From CAZYMI01 sp964648505 (GTDB taxonomy: Bacteria > Pseudomonadota > Alphaproteobacteria > Micavibrionales > Micavibrionaceae): a stretch of 34,262 nt of DNA. Numbering within the stretch: position 1 is the first letter of the stretch; each line of letters begins with the position of its first letter. Below, piece by piece: positions 22,407-31,885 of this stretch. The notes beneath the pieces were generated by a model. That model had not been told where the DNA came from. It saw only the letters and a list, made by a program, of their open reading frames with translations, and did not search any database. The position numbers were made by a program, and so were the translations under genes. The DNA lies in NCBI GenBank assembly GCA_964648505.1, contig CAZYMI010000019.1, positions 1-34,262 on the forward strand. Reading direction: 5' to 3'.

Positions 22407-24303
22407 TATTTTTTTGCCGATCATCAATCAGTTGATCAACAATTGTAGGGTCTGCAAGGGTTGATATATCGCCTAAATTATCAAATTCGTTTGCGGCAAT
22501 TTTGCGCAAAATGCGACGCATAATTTTACCCGATCGTGTTTTAGGTAGCCCGATGACTATTTGAATAATATCAGGCGTTGCTATGGGACCTATTGTTTTT
22601 CGCACAGTGTTTATAATTTCAGCTTTAATATCTTGGTGATTTTTATGGTCGTTTTTTAAAAGCACATAAGCAAAAATTCCCTGTCCTTTTAGGTCGTGCG
22701 GGTATCCCACAACGGCAGATTCGGCAACTGATTGATGTGTGTTGATTGCGCTTTCAATTTCTGCTGTGCCTAGCCTGTGGCCTGAAACATTAATCACATC
22801 GTCAACCCGGCCCGTGATCCAATAATCATTATCATGATCGCGACGCGCACCGTCTCCGGTAAAATACATCCCTTTAAAAGTTGAAAAGTAAGTTTGCTTG
22901 AAGCGCGCATGGTCGCCATAAACAGTACGCATCTGGCCAGGCCAGCTTTCAAGAATGCACAAATTACCTTCTGCAACACCTTCCAAGATATGGCCTTCTC
23001 CATCCACAAGCGCAGGAACAATACCAAAAAACGGTTTGGTAGCGGATCCCGCTTTAAGATTGGTTGCGTAAGGGAAAGGGGTGATCATGTGACCCCCTGT
23101 TTCTGTTTGCCACCATGTATCAATGATAGGGCAACGTTGATGCCCCACAACGTTATTATACCAGTGCCATGCTTCTGAATTTATAGGTTCGCCAACCGTT
23201 GCAAGAATACGTAAGCTTTTTCTTGATGTGGAGGTTACAAAATCATCACCTTCGCGTAGAAGTGAACGAATAGCGGTTGGCGCTGTGTAAAAAATATTGA
23301 CCTTATGTTTATCAATGATTTGCCAAAATCTTGAAAAATCAGGATAGCTGGGCACGCCTTCAAAAATCAGGCTTGTTGCACCGTTTGCAAGGGGTCCGTA
23401 TACACAATAAGAATGGCCGGTGACCCAGCCAATATCGGCTGTGCACCAGTATATGTCGCCTTCTTGATAATCAAAACTCCATTGGTGGGTCAGGCTTACA
23501 TAAACTAAATAACCGCCGCTTGTATGCAGTACACCTTTTGGTTTTCCGGTTGATCCTGAAGTGTATAAAATAAAAAGTGGATCTTCAGCATTCATCGCTT
23601 CAGGCGGGCAATCAATGCTTTGATTGTTCACATGTTCTGCCCAATCAAGGTCGCGTCCTTTATAAAAATTTATATTGGCGCCGGTGTTTTTGAATATCAA
23701 AACATTTTGAACATCAGGGCAATCGAGCAGGGCTTGATCAACATTTTGTTTTAAAGAAACGGTTTTTCCGCCACGACGCCCCTGGTCGGCGGTAATCACA
23801 AAACGAGACTGGCAATCAAGAATGCGGTCTTTGAGGGCTTCGGGTGAAAAACCACCAAAGACAACGGAATGAATAGCGCCAATACGTGCGCAAGCGAGTA
23901 TTGCATAAACAGCTTCGGGTATCATGGGCATATAAATTGTAACACGATCACCTTTTTTAACCCCCTGCTGACGCAGGCAATTTGCGAGCCTGCAAACTTC
24001 AGACTTTAACATTTTATAGGTGATTATACGGCTGGTGTCGGGTTCGTCGCCTTCAAAGATCAAGGCGGGCTGATCCGCACGTTCAGGCAGGTGGCGATCA
24101 ACACAATTTACACAAACATTTAAAATACCATCCTCGTACCATTTAATTAAAATATCTTCGGTAAAAGAAGTGTTTTTGATGATAGTTGGAAATTTGATCC
24201 ATGAAATGCGCTGTGCCATTTTACGCCAGAAACTTTCGGGATCTCTGACAGACTCTTCATATAAGGATTTATAAAGCGTCGCGGTGATGCGCGGCTTGTT
24301 CAT
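22387..24303 (-). CDS. acs: Acetyl-CoA synthetase (AMP-forming)
   Basis: Activates acetate to acetyl-CoA through acetyl-AMP. Motifs: YTSGSTGKPKGVLH (AMP-binding P-loop), DTWWQTETGG, YFTGDGARRDHDNDYWITGRVDDVINVSGHRLG and the C-terminal TRSGKIMRRILRKIA, whose Lys is the usual acetylation-regulated residue. The start is ATG 24303 (MNKPRITAT), giving 638 residues. An upstream in-frame ATG exists, but GGGGG lies about 7 nt before 24303 and this start overlaps the preceding stop by one base (TAATG). It is last in the operon tsaD-gpsA-EVE-acs. Confidence 0.94.
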   Translation of the reverse strand: MNKPRITATLYKSLYEESVRDPESFWRKMAQRISWIKFPTIIKNTSFTEDILIKWYEDGILNVCVNCVDRHLPERADQPALIFEGDEPDTSRIITYKMLKSEVCRLANCLRQQGVKKGDRVTIYMPMIPEAVYAILACARIGAIHSVVFGGFSPEALKDRILDCQSRFVITADQGRRGGKTVSLKQNVDQALLDCPDVQNVLIFKNTGANINFYKGRDLDWAEHVNNQSIDCPPEAMNAEDPLFILYTSGSTGKPKGVLHTSGGYLVYVSLTHQWSFDYQEGDIYWCTADIGWVTGHSYCVYGPLANGATSLIFEGVPSYPDFSRFWQIIDKHKVNIFYTAPTAIRSLLREGDDFVTSTSRKSLRILATVGEPINSEAWHWYNNVVGHQRCPIIDTWWQTETGGHMITPFPYATNLKAGSATKPFFGIVPALVDGEGHILEGVAEGNLCILESWPGQMRTVYGDHARFKQTYFSTFKGMYFTGDGARRDHDNDYWITGRVDDVINVSGHRLGTAEIESAINTHQSVAESAVVGYPHDLKGQGIFAYVLLKNDHKNHQDIKAEIINTVRKTIGPIATPDIIQIVIGLPKTRSGKIMRRILRKIAANEFDNLGDISTLADPTIVDQLIDDRQKNIKQDYS

Positions 24304-24710
24304 TATAAGCCCCCTAATTTTTTTATAATCATCCATTCTTGATCGGTGACAGGGCTGACAGATAGTCTTGATTGCTTAACAAGCGCCATTAATTTCAATT
24401 TTGCATGTGCTTTTATATCTGCAAGGGTAACAGGCTTTTTAAGGCTTTCGGCGGCGCGAACATCGACCATGACGAACTTACCACTTTCATCTGTAGGATC
24501 CGGGTAAGCTGCTTTTATAATTTCAACAACACCAACAATTTCTTTTCCTTCGTTTGAATGGTAAAAGAATGCCAGATCCCCCTTTTTCATGGCTTTAAGA
24601 TTAGCCGCTGCTTGATAATTACGCACACCATCCCAATGCGTAGACTTTACTTTCATTTGCTGAGCCCATGACCATTTTTCAGGTTCAGATTTGATCAGCC
24701 AGTGCGTCAT
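24303..24710 (-). CDS. EVE domain protein
   Basis: A 135-residue single-domain EVE protein (PUA-like fold, thymocyte nuclear protein 1 family), which binds modified bases in DNA or RNA. The pattern is clear: HWLIKSEPEKWSW at the N-terminus, WDGVRNYQAAANLKAMKKGDLAFFYHSN in the middle, then GVVEIIKAAYPDPTDESG. It is coupled at both ends: its start overlaps the gpsA stop by one base and its stop overlaps the acs start by one base. Neighbours in many alphaproteobacteria are similar. The ligand is unknown. Confidence 0.9.
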   Translation of the reverse strand: MTHWLIKSEPEKWSWAQQMKVKSTHWDGVRNYQAAANLKAMKKGDLAFFYHSNEGKEIVGVVEIIKAAYPDPTDESGKFVMVDVRAAESLKKPVTLADIKAHAKLKLMALVKQSRLSVSPVTDQEWMIIKKLGGL

Positions 24711-25672
24711 TACTCCCGCTCTTCTCGTAAAGGTCTGTTTAGTATCTGTGTGACCGCATCGCGCAGATCAAGATCAGCGTGAAGAAACTCATAAACAATC
24801 GTGGAGATCGGCATATCGACATTGTGCCTTTCGCTTAAAGTGCGAATAGATTTTGCTGTGTGCAAACCTTCTGTTACACCTTTTTGTGCCGCTAGAATAA
24901 GGTCAAGCTTTTCACCTTGGCCCAGTTTGAAACCAAGAGAATAATTGCGGGACGTTGCAGATGTGCAGGTGAGTATAAGATCGCCCGCACCTGATAATCC
25001 CATCAATGTTTCCCGCTTTCCACCCATAACGCAGGCAAGGCGTGCCATTTCTGCAAGTCCGCGTGTCATTAAAGCAGCTCGGGCGCTTTCCCCTAACTTC
25101 ATTCCGTCAAGAATACCGCAGGCAATAGCAATTACATTTTTAACCGCGCCGCCAATTTCTGCCCCGATCAGATCATCACAAAGATAAGTCCGCAAGGTTG
25201 TACTAGAAATGGTTTCGCTGATTTTACGGGCTAATGTTAAATCATGTGCCGCAAGCGTTAACGCAACGGGGCGATTATTCATGACATCTAAAGCAAAAGA
25301 GGGGCCTGTCAGAACGCACACATCATGATCAGAACATTCTTCACGAACGATCTGATGCGGCAATAATGCGCTTGAAATTTCAACCCCCTTACAACACAAA
25401 ACAAAGGGCGTGGCAGGTAATAGTTGTGGTTTTAACCTTTGTAAAACTGTGCGTAAGAATTGCGTGGGCACTGCCATAAACAAAATGTTGCAAGTTGTTA
25501 GATCTTCGAGCGTGTTTGTTTTTTTAATATTGTCAGGCATAAGGCCTAAGTGATCTACACTGCGCCCCCATAATATGATTTGCCGTGATGTGCGTGCAAA
25601 ACTTTGTGCTAAAGCCTGTCCCCAGGCTCCTGCACCAACAACACCAATTGAATCGTTTATAAGAGCTGTCAT
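24710..25672 (-). CDS. gpsA: Glycerol-3-phosphate dehydrogenase [NAD(P)+]
   Basis: Makes sn-glycerol-3-phosphate from dihydroxyacetone phosphate for phospholipid synthesis. The N-terminal dinucleotide-binding motif is GAGAWG (13-18), with FMAVPTQFL and LTGPSFA following. The catalytic Lys178 lies in EIGGAVKNVIAIACG, and the C-terminal GLSGAGDLILTCTS and RNYSLGFKLGQG complete the family. Length is 320 residues. It directly abuts the tsaD stop and is coupled to the EVE gene. Confidence 0.95.
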   Translation of the reverse strand: MTALINDSIGVVGAGAWGQALAQSFARTSRQIILWGRSVDHLGLMPDNIKKTNTLEDLTTCNILFMAVPTQFLRTVLQRLKPQLLPATPFVLCCKGVEISSALLPHQIVREECSDHDVCVLTGPSFALDVMNNRPVALTLAAHDLTLARKISETISSTTLRTYLCDDLIGAEIGGAVKNVIAIACGILDGMKLGESARAALMTRGLAEMARLACVMGGKRETLMGLSGAGDLILTCTSATSRNYSLGFKLGQGEKLDLILAAQKGVTEGLHTAKSIRTLSERHNVDMPISTIVYEFLHADLDLRDAVTQILNRPLREERE

Positions 25673-26734
25673 TTAAGCTTTGATCCCCGCTCCCGGTTTT
25701 TTTTCTGCGTCCGGATCAAGTGGCCAGCGAGGTCGCGCCGGCGTATCCAGAGAATCGCTTTTTCTAACCGTTAATTTTTCCAATCCTGCCCATGCAATCA
25801 TTGCACCGTTATCTGAACACAAGCTTAAAGGCGGTGCAATAATACGCGTGTTGTGCGTTGCAGCCAGACCTTCAAGGCCTTTTCGTAAGGTTTTATTTGC
25901 AGCAACGCCACCAACAATAGTCAGCGTAATGGATAAAGCTGGATACTGCACTTTGAATAGCCTGATGGCGTTTGAGCACCGATCAAGTAAAGATTGCAAA
26001 ACAGCGTATTGAAAAGCATATGCAAGGTCAGGATCTTTCGGGTTTTCCAGCCCGGATGCCGCTTGCCGGACCGCAGTTTTAAGACCCGAGAATGAGAAAT
26101 CGCAATCTTTTCTTCCAACCATAGGATGGGGAAGGTTGAATTTTTTTAAGGCTAAATCGGGATTTGTGCAAGCCTGTGCCAGCAGCTCCAGTTCCGGCCC
26201 GCCCGGATACCCAAGCCCCATTATTTTTGCACATTTATCGAAAGCTTCACCCAAGGCATCATCAAGGGTTGTGCCAAGCCGTTCGTATTTTCCTATGTCG
26301 TGAGCAATTAAAATCTGTGTATGCCCACCCGAGACAAGCAAGGAGAGGTAGGGAAATTCAATGTTATCAGAAAGACGGGGCGATAACACATGTCCTTCAA
26401 GATGATTGATTGCTACAAAGGGTTTTTTTGTGACAGCAGAAATTGTTTTACCAGCCATCATTCCAACCATAACGCCGCCAATCAGGCCCGGGCCACAGGT
26501 GGCGGCTATGGCATCAAGATCATGGAATTTTAAATTTGCTTCGTTGAGTGCGCGCGCGATCAAACCATCAAGCTTTTCAAGATGGGCGCGGGCTGCAATT
26601 TCAGGGACAACCCCGCCAAAGGGCTGATGATCTTTTAATTGTGAATAAACAAGATTGCACAAAATGTGCCGCTTCTGGTCGACAAGGCCAACCGAAGTTT
26701 CATCGCAGCTCGTTTCAATCCCTAAAACAATCAT
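25673..26734 (-). CDS. tsaD: tRNA N6-threonylcarbamoyladenosine transferase TsaD
   Basis: Transfers threonylcarbamoyl to A37 of ANN-decoding tRNAs together with TsaB and TsaE. The ASKHA fold is evident from GIETSCDETSVGL, the metal-binding His111 and His115 (NHLEGH), LLVSGGHTQIL, and the C-terminal SLCSDNGAMIAWAG. Its 353 residues fit the family. It is the first gene of the operon. The 90-bp gap to the divergent HTH/Mic60-like gene must hold both promoters. No Shine-Dalgarno is obvious. Confidence 0.95.
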   Translation of the reverse strand: MIVLGIETSCDETSVGLVDQKRHILCNLVYSQLKDHQPFGGVVPEIAARAHLEKLDGLIARALNEANLKFHDLDAIAATCGPGLIGGVMVGMMAGKTISAVTKKPFVAINHLEGHVLSPRLSDNIEFPYLSLLVSGGHTQILIAHDIGKYERLGTTLDDALGEAFDKCAKIMGLGYPGGPELELLAQACTNPDLALKKFNLPHPMVGRKDCDFSFSGLKTAVRQAASGLENPKDPDLAYAFQYAVLQSLLDRCSNAIRLFKVQYPALSITLTIVGGVAANKTLRKGLEGLAATHNTRIIAPPLSLCSDNGAMIAWAGLEKLTVRKSDSLDTPARPRWPLDPDAEKKPGAGIKA

Positions 26735-26824
26735 AATAAAGCTTTTATCAGGTGTTGCATGGGCCGCAAAGCCTCATTAAAGTGCGGGTGTATCCAGTCA
26801 GCATGATGTTATAAAGGAAAATTA

Positions 26825-28225
26825 ATGACCGATGAAAGCCTGATCCAGAATGCGGATGCAATTATTGAAAAATTTGGCGGCATCAGACCTATGGCAACCA
26901 AACTGGGTGTGCCCGTTACAACCGTGCAAGGTTGGAAAAAGAGAAATGCCATCCCCGGGCACAGGCGAGATTTGATTCGTAAATATGCACAGGAGCATCA
27001 GCTTGATCTTGGCGACCTGATGACCCTTTACGTGTCTGCGAATGCAGGTGTTCCGCCTAAAGAAGCGATTAACCGTGCCCGAACAAATGAAATGATTTTT
27101 AATACAACCCAGTCATCTCGGCATACAGGACTATGGACAGGACTGATTGTGTTGGGAGGATTTATTATTGGTGCAGCGATATTGTTTGGCCCTCGTATAC
27201 AAACAATTAAGGATCAGTCCGAAAAAATCGCAGTGCTTGAAAAAACGATTGAGCAGCTTGAAGCTGAAAAAACGCGGGTAATGACAGCATCAATTATACC
27301 AGAAGGTGTTCAGCAGGATCTGGCTGTACTGCGATCACAAGCGGAATCTATACAAGGTAAAATAACCGATTTATCAACCCAAGCCCAAACGATGGGTGAG
27401 GATTTGCAAAACAAAATAGGAGGGCTTGCACAGAATATTGGAGCAGAAAGCCTTTCAGGCGTGCTTTTGAAAATACAGGCATGGCAGGCGGATCCGCAGA
27501 CGGCACCGCTTGTGTCCCAGGCGACAGCACGCTTATATGCGCTTGTGTCTCAGGCGACAACGCCCGATCAGTTGCAAGAAAAACTTCAGATGGCGCAACA
27601 ATCAACCGATAGCCTTGGTGAAACGCTTAAAAATGTGCCGGTTGAAAATTTAAAAGCAGCTGCGAGCCTGATTGCATTTAATCAGTTCAGGTCAGCACTT
27701 GAGCGTGATAACACTTCTTTCTCATCTGATCTTGATCTTTTAAAAAAGTTATTGGCTGCAAATGACCCGGATTTATCATTGGCGATTGATCGCTTAGCAC
27801 CTCAGGCATCAGAAGGCGTTCTTACAAATGAAGGGCTTTCAACCGAATTCCGCAATATCGCGGGTGATATTGTGGTGGCGTCACTTTCTGGTCAGAATGT
27901 TGACGTGAAGGAAAAGCTCAACGCCCGTTTTCGGGATATTATTCAGGTTGAAAAAGACGGTAAGCCCGTGAACGGTACGCAGACCCAGCAGCGTGTTCAA
28001 GCAGCACAAAACATGATTGATCAAGGCGATATTCCTGCTGCCATTGTTTCTTTGCAAGGGATTGAAGGGCCAGCAAAGCAGGTGGCACAGGCATGGATTA
28101 ACAAAGCGCAGGCCAGCCTTCTTGCCGGTCAAATTCGCGATACGGTTCAAAATACAATTGGCAGCCTTGTGCCGCGTCCAGGCGGAGTTCCTTACAGCGC
28201 CGCTTCTGGCCCGATTGTACCATGA
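26825..28225 (+). CDS. Mic60/mitofilin-like membrane protein with N-terminal HTH
   Basis: A 466-residue protein with three parts. Residues about 15-55 resemble a helix-turn-helix (FGGIRPMATKLGVPVTTVQGWKKRNAIPG). A transmembrane helix spans about 102-122. The rest is a periplasmic helical region, with a coiled coil from residue 129 and a C-terminal segment like the mitofilin signature (ARFRDIIQVEKDGK, AQNMIDQGDIPAAIVSLQGIEGPAKQVAQAWINKA). Alphaproteobacterial Mic60 homologues shape the inner membrane and sit upstream of hemY, as here (ATGA overlap of 4 bp). The HTH could bind DNA at the membrane or simply be a fold; that is inference. Confidence 0.75.
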   Translation: MTDESLIQNADAIIEKFGGIRPMATKLGVPVTTVQGWKKRNAIPGHRRDLIRKYAQEHQLDLGDLMTLYVSANAGVPPKEAINRARTNEMIFNTTQSSRHTGLWTGLIVLGGFIIGAAILFGPRIQTIKDQSEKIAVLEKTIEQLEAEKTRVMTASIIPEGVQQDLAVLRSQAESIQGKITDLSTQAQTMGEDLQNKIGGLAQNIGAESLSGVLLKIQAWQADPQTAPLVSQATARLYALVSQATTPDQLQEKLQMAQQSTDSLGETLKNVPVENLKAAASLIAFNQFRSALERDNTSFSSDLDLLKKLLAANDPDLSLAIDRLAPQASEGVLTNEGLSTEFRNIAGDIVVASLSGQNVDVKEKLNARFRDIIQVEKDGKPVNGTQTQQRVQAAQNMIDQGDIPAAIVSLQGIEGPAKQVAQAWINKAQASLLAGQIRDTVQNTIGSLVPRPGGVPYSAASGPIVP

Positions 28226-29574
28226 TCAGGGCTCTGTCTTATATTCTTCAAGTAACAGCCCTTGCGGCATTCACCTTGTGGGTAATCGCACAGCCTGGGC
28301 TTACAACATTTGAGTGGCTTGGTTATACGGTCACTGCACCAACTGCTCTTCTGGTGCTCTGTGTTTTGCTTTTGATTGTATTTTGGACCCTGTTTTTGCG
28401 TTTGATGGATGCGATTATCTCGGTGCCGCGTTCGATCAGAAAAGTGATTTCTGATCACCGTCAGGCCAAAGGGTATCAAGCTTTAACACGCTCATTGGTT
28501 GCGATGGCATCATCCAACCCAAAGCTTGCTTATCAGTATGCACAGCGTGCGCGTAAATTACTTCCTGTAAGCTTACCTATTACTGATTTTCTTCTAGGGT
28601 ACGCTGCAAAAGCCGAAGGGCGCGAAAGCGAAGCGTTTGCCTCGTATGAAAGACTGCTCACAAATAAAGATTCAGCTTATCTGGGTCTGCGCGGTATGAT
28701 CCAAAGCGCAATAGATAGAAAAGAATATTCAAAAGCGTTGCAAATCGCAAGACAAGCGCTTGCTGTTCATAAGCATAACCCAACCTTATATAAGGCTGTT
28801 TACGATCTTGAAATTAAAACAAAAGATTACCGTGCGGCTCAAAAAACCTTGCATCTTTGTGCCAAAGGGGGTGCTATTTCTGTAGGGCAAGAGGAATCAG
28901 ATGCGCTTGCTTTGTGGCTTTTAAGGGCCGATGAAGATAAGGCATCAGGGCAGATTCAAGAATATTGGGATAAATTAAAACAGGCCGCCAAAATTGACCC
29001 CGCTTTTACGCCCCTTGTTATCCGGCAGATGGATTATTTGCTTGAAAATGACCAAAGACGCAAAGCCCAAAGCATACTTGAACAAGCATGGTCTGAAAAT
29101 GCGCATCCAGACCTTGAGGTCTATTGGTCGCGTTTGGCACCACAAAATAAGCCAAATGATACAACGATACGCTTAAAATTTTTTGAAAAACTTAAAGAGT
29201 TTTCACCGCGTTCAGCGCAAAGCTATCTGGCGATTGCGCAGGCTGCACTTGATGATAATTTTTTTGGCGAAGCGCGTCGGGCTTTGCTTGAGGCTGAAAA
29301 AATTATGCCATCAACCCGCGTTTATCGCATGCTGGCAAAGCTTGAGGAAAAATCTTCGCGTGATACGGTGATGGCACAGCGCTGGCTTGAAAAAGCGGCG
29401 GAAGTTAAGTCGGATCCGCTTTGGTATTGTCGTGAAACAGGCCTTATTTACAATGTTTGGGCACCAATTGCGCAACCCCATGGAGCCTTTAATACTATTA
29501 TCTGGGGGCAGCCTTCCGTTGTTTTGGAAGGTACAAGTTCTTACGGGCAGCAGGAACTTTTGGCTGCGCAGTAA
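28222..29574 (+). CDS. hemY: HemY-like TPR membrane protein
   Basis: This is the alpha/gamma-proteobacterial HemY of the uroporphyrin operon (not protoporphyrinogen oxidase). Two membrane helices (about 6-24 and 40-61) flank the short loop LTTFEWLGYTVTAP. The HemY_N domain follows (QAKGYQALTRSLVAMASSNPKLAYQYAQRARKLLP), then TPR-type helices through residue 400. The role is unclear; it has been linked to heme synthesis and to membrane organisation with Mic60. It starts within the end of the preceding gene (ATGA). Its stop is adjacent to that of the convergent rhomboid gene. Confidence 0.85.
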   Translation: MIRALSYILQVTALAAFTLWVIAQPGLTTFEWLGYTVTAPTALLVLCVLLLIVFWTLFLRLMDAIISVPRSIRKVISDHRQAKGYQALTRSLVAMASSNPKLAYQYAQRARKLLPVSLPITDFLLGYAAKAEGRESEAFASYERLLTNKDSAYLGLRGMIQSAIDRKEYSKALQIARQALAVHKHNPTLYKAVYDLEIKTKDYRAAQKTLHLCAKGGAISVGQEESDALALWLLRADEDKASGQIQEYWDKLKQAAKIDPAFTPLVIRQMDYLLENDQRRKAQSILEQAWSENAHPDLEVYWSRLAPQNKPNDTTIRLKFFEKLKEFSPRSAQSYLAIAQAALDDNFFGEARRALLEAEKIMPSTRVYRMLAKLEEKSSRDTVMAQRWLEKAAEVKSDPLWYCRETGLIYNVWAPIAQPHGAFNTIIWGQPSVVLEGTSSYGQQELLAAQ

Positions 29575-30234
29575 TTACGAAGCTTTTGGTTTTGTCAGAT
29601 ATAAACCAAACCCTATACCTGCTAAAAATCCACCAATGTGAGCAGCCCAAGCGACGTCTGACCCATCAGGGCTTCCGATTAGGCCAGTGATAACCGATAT
29701 TAAAATCCACAGGCTGATTAAAGGCATAAGCCCATGCAAGCCAGCATTCGGGTTACGACGCATAAAAACAATCATCAGCCCAAACAGACCGCTTAACCCG
29801 CCCGAAGCACCAATAATAGGATCAGAAGAAGCGGGGTCGAGTAAAAATTGCAGGAGAACTGCAAAAATACTCGTTAGAATAAATGTGAAAAGCATAATGC
29901 GCGCCCCCAGCATCTTTTCGCACCCCGAGCCAAAGGCCATTAGCATCAGTAAGTTTGCACCCAAGTGAAACCAGCTTCCATGTAAAAAACTGTAAGTAAC
30001 CGGCGACAGAAAAGCAAAAAATGTAAAGGGTGCAGATCCGCTAAATCGTGCAGGAATAAAGCCTAAATTGGCCCATGCCCAAAGGCTTGGGGCTGAATAA
30101 GAAAAGCTGTCTAGACACCACAAAATAATGTGTATAGCGCTGAGCACCATCAGTAAACGCCATGTCGCGGGCGGTAAATTTATAACCGGTCCAGGATTTG
30201 ATGGTTGATTGTCATTTATGCTGTTTTGCATCAT
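29575..30234 (-). CDS. Rhomboid family intramembrane serine protease
   Basis: A 219-residue protein with six membrane segments. The catalytic dyad is Ser144 (GASGGLSGLFG) and His199 (AAHIGGFLAGIGFG), with the conserved HxxxN motif at His90/Asn94 (FHLGANLLMLMAFG) that stabilises the oxyanion. It should cleave transmembrane substrates within the bilayer; the substrate is unknown. The N-terminal 20 residues are cytoplasmic and Asn/Pro-rich. It is convergent with hemY with no gap, and 33 bp from the divergent aminotransferase. Confidence 0.92.
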   Translation of the reverse strand: MMQNSINDNQPSNPGPVINLPPATWRLLMVLSAIHIILWCLDSFSYSAPSLWAWANLGFIPARFSGSAPFTFFAFLSPVTYSFLHGSWFHLGANLLMLMAFGSGCEKMLGARIMLFTFILTSIFAVLLQFLLDPASSDPIIGASGGLSGLFGLMIVFMRRNPNAGLHGLMPLISLWILISVITGLIGSPDGSDVAWAAHIGGFLAGIGFGLYLTKPKAS

Positions 30235-30255
30235 GTCTTAGGCTCAAAAATCTGA

Positions 30256-30261
30256 TAGAAT
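30256..30261 (+). promoter_or_regulatory. -10-like hexamer 6 nt before the aminotransferase ATG
   Basis: TAGAAT ends exactly 6 nt before the ATG at 30268, and no Shine-Dalgarno is present. The -35 (ATGTCT, 17 bp upstream) is poor. Confidence 0.35.
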
Positions 30262-30267
30262 CATAAC

Positions 30268-31599
30268 ATGGCTTATGATTTCACAACTATCCCCAATAGT
30301 CTTGAAGAATTCTGGATGCCCTTTACCCCGCAACGTTTGTTTAAACGTGATCCGCGGATTGTTGTTCGTGCAGATGGTATGTATTATTACGACCAGAATA
30401 ACCGCGCCATTCTTGATGGGGTTGCAGGGTTATGGTGCGTTAATGCCGGCCATAATCGCCCGCTTATTCTAGAGGCCATGCAAGCGCAGATGAAAACACT
30501 TGATTATGCGTCATGTTTTCAAATGGGGCACCCCACTGCTTTTTTAGCAGCGAAACGACTTGTAGAAGCGATGCCAGATCCTTTTACCCATGTTTTCTTT
30601 AGCAATTCTGGTTCTGAGGCGGTTGATACGGCCTTAAAAATGGCGCTTGCTTATTGGCGCGCAAAGGGTCAGGCGGGGCGCCGTGTTTTTATAGGGCGCG
30701 AACGCGGATACCATGGCGTTGGGTTTGGCGGTATTTCTGTAGGGGGCCTTGCGTATAACCGCAAAACATTTGGTCAGCTGTTACCGTTCACAGATCATTT
30801 GCCGCACACATCTAATCTGGAACACACAGCTTTTTCACGCGGCGAACCTGAATGGGGTGCGCATCTGGCGGATGATCTGGAAAGGATAATCACCACCATT
30901 CACGATCCTGAAAATGTGGCAGCCGTAATTATTGAACCGATTGCAGGATCTACAGGTGTTTTGCCGCCCCCGAAGGGCTATTTGCAAAAAATAAGATCTA
31001 TTTGCGACAAGTATGGAATTCTTTTAATTTTTGATGAGGTGATTACAGCTTTTGGCCGTCTCGGGTCGCTTACATCTGTCGATTATTTTGGTGTGATGCC
31101 TGATATTATTTGTTGCGCTAAAGGGATTACAAACGGCGCTGTTCCTATGGGGGCCACATTTTCACAAAAATATATTTATGATGGTTTTATGCAAGGGCCT
31201 GAAATTTTCTCAGAATTTATGCATGGCTATACTTATTCAGGGCATCCGCTTGCGTGTGCGGCAGCACTTGGCATGCTTGATACAATTGAGAAAGAAGGTG
31301 TTTTTGAGAATGCACGTACAATGATGAAGCCATTTGAAGATGCCTTGCATTCGCTCAAAGGATTGCCGCGCATCGTTGACATTCGAAATTGCGGTATTTT
31401 AGGTGCAGTCGAGTTTGAAAAAGGCCCTGATGAAGATCCTTATAAGTTCCCAAGAGAGCTTATGATAAAGGCGTTTTATGAGGGTGTGAATGTGCGCTTT
31501 ACGGGTAATTCAATGGCGGTTTCTCCGCCATTGATCATTAATCAAAGTCAGCTTGATCAGATTGTTTCGACTGTCTCAAGAATTCTAAAAAGCTTTTAG
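30268..31599 (+). CDS. Class III PLP aminotransferase (omega-amino acid:pyruvate type)
   Basis: A 443-residue fold-type I transaminase. The PLP-binding region contains FSNSGSEAVDTALKMALAYW, LLIFDEVITAFGRLG (Asp contacting the pyridine N) and the Schiff-base Lys in CCAKGITNGAVPMGA. The N-terminal LEEFWMPFTPQRLFKRDPR and WCVNAGHNRP match omega-amino acid:pyruvate (beta-alanine:pyruvate) enzymes. Substrates are not certain from sequence. A terminator-like hairpin overlaps the stop codon. It stands alone and divergent from rhomboid. Confidence 0.9.
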   Translation: MAYDFTTIPNSLEEFWMPFTPQRLFKRDPRIVVRADGMYYYDQNNRAILDGVAGLWCVNAGHNRPLILEAMQAQMKTLDYASCFQMGHPTAFLAAKRLVEAMPDPFTHVFFSNSGSEAVDTALKMALAYWRAKGQAGRRVFIGRERGYHGVGFGGISVGGLAYNRKTFGQLLPFTDHLPHTSNLEHTAFSRGEPEWGAHLADDLERIITTIHDPENVAAVIIEPIAGSTGVLPPPKGYLQKIRSICDKYGILLIFDEVITAFGRLGSLTSVDYFGVMPDIICCAKGITNGAVPMGATFSQKYIYDGFMQGPEIFSEFMHGYTYSGHPLACAAALGMLDTIEKEGVFENARTMMKPFEDALHSLKGLPRIVDIRNCGILGAVEFEKGPDEDPYKFPRELMIKAFYEGVNVRFTGNSMAVSPPLIINQSQLDQIVSTVSRILKSF

Positions 31600-31606
31600 G
31601 CTTTTT
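31587..31606. terminator. Bidirectional AT-rich terminator between convergent genes
   Basis: AAAAAGC (31587-31593) and GCTTTTT (31600-31606) form a perfect 7-bp stem with loop TTTTAG, giving an A-run on one side and a T-run on the other, so it could end transcripts from both directions. It overlaps the aminotransferase stop and touches that of the minus-strand gene. Confidence 0.45.
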
Positions 31607-31883
31607 ACATCGAAAGTAAACTCTCGCTTGGCTTTTGAATATTGCCGCCTGTATGAGCTGGGGTACCAATTGTCGCTTGAATTCCTCGTGCAATTGCCGA
31701 TGCACCAATTGTATCGCCGCCTAGTGCTGCACTAAAAGCTTCCATATTAAAAGGTGACGGAGCGCCCATAATCGATGAGACAGCAGGTTTAACTCCTGTA
31801 GCGCCAAAATCCTGTGTTGCTGATCCGCTAAAAATTCCTGAAGCGCTAGGAACTGGTGTTGTTCTGTGAGTTAATCCGACCAT
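31605..31883 (-). CDS. Small Gly/Ala/Ser-rich hypothetical protein
   Basis: A 92-residue protein of low complexity, rich in Gly, Ala, Ser, Thr and Pro and poor in charge, with repeated small hydrophobic patches (GASAIARGIQATIGTPAH). No signal peptide is present. I recognise no family. It starts 2 nt after the stop of the gene upstream, whose last codons contain a strong AGGGAGG Shine-Dalgarno, so the two are co-translated. The composition suggests a structural or disordered protein. Confidence 0.6.
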   Translation of the reverse strand: MVGLTHRTTPVPSASGIFSGSATQDFGATGVKPAVSSIMGAPSPFNMEAFSAALGGDTIGASAIARGIQATIGTPAHTGGNIQKPSESLLSM

Positions 31884-31885
31884 AA

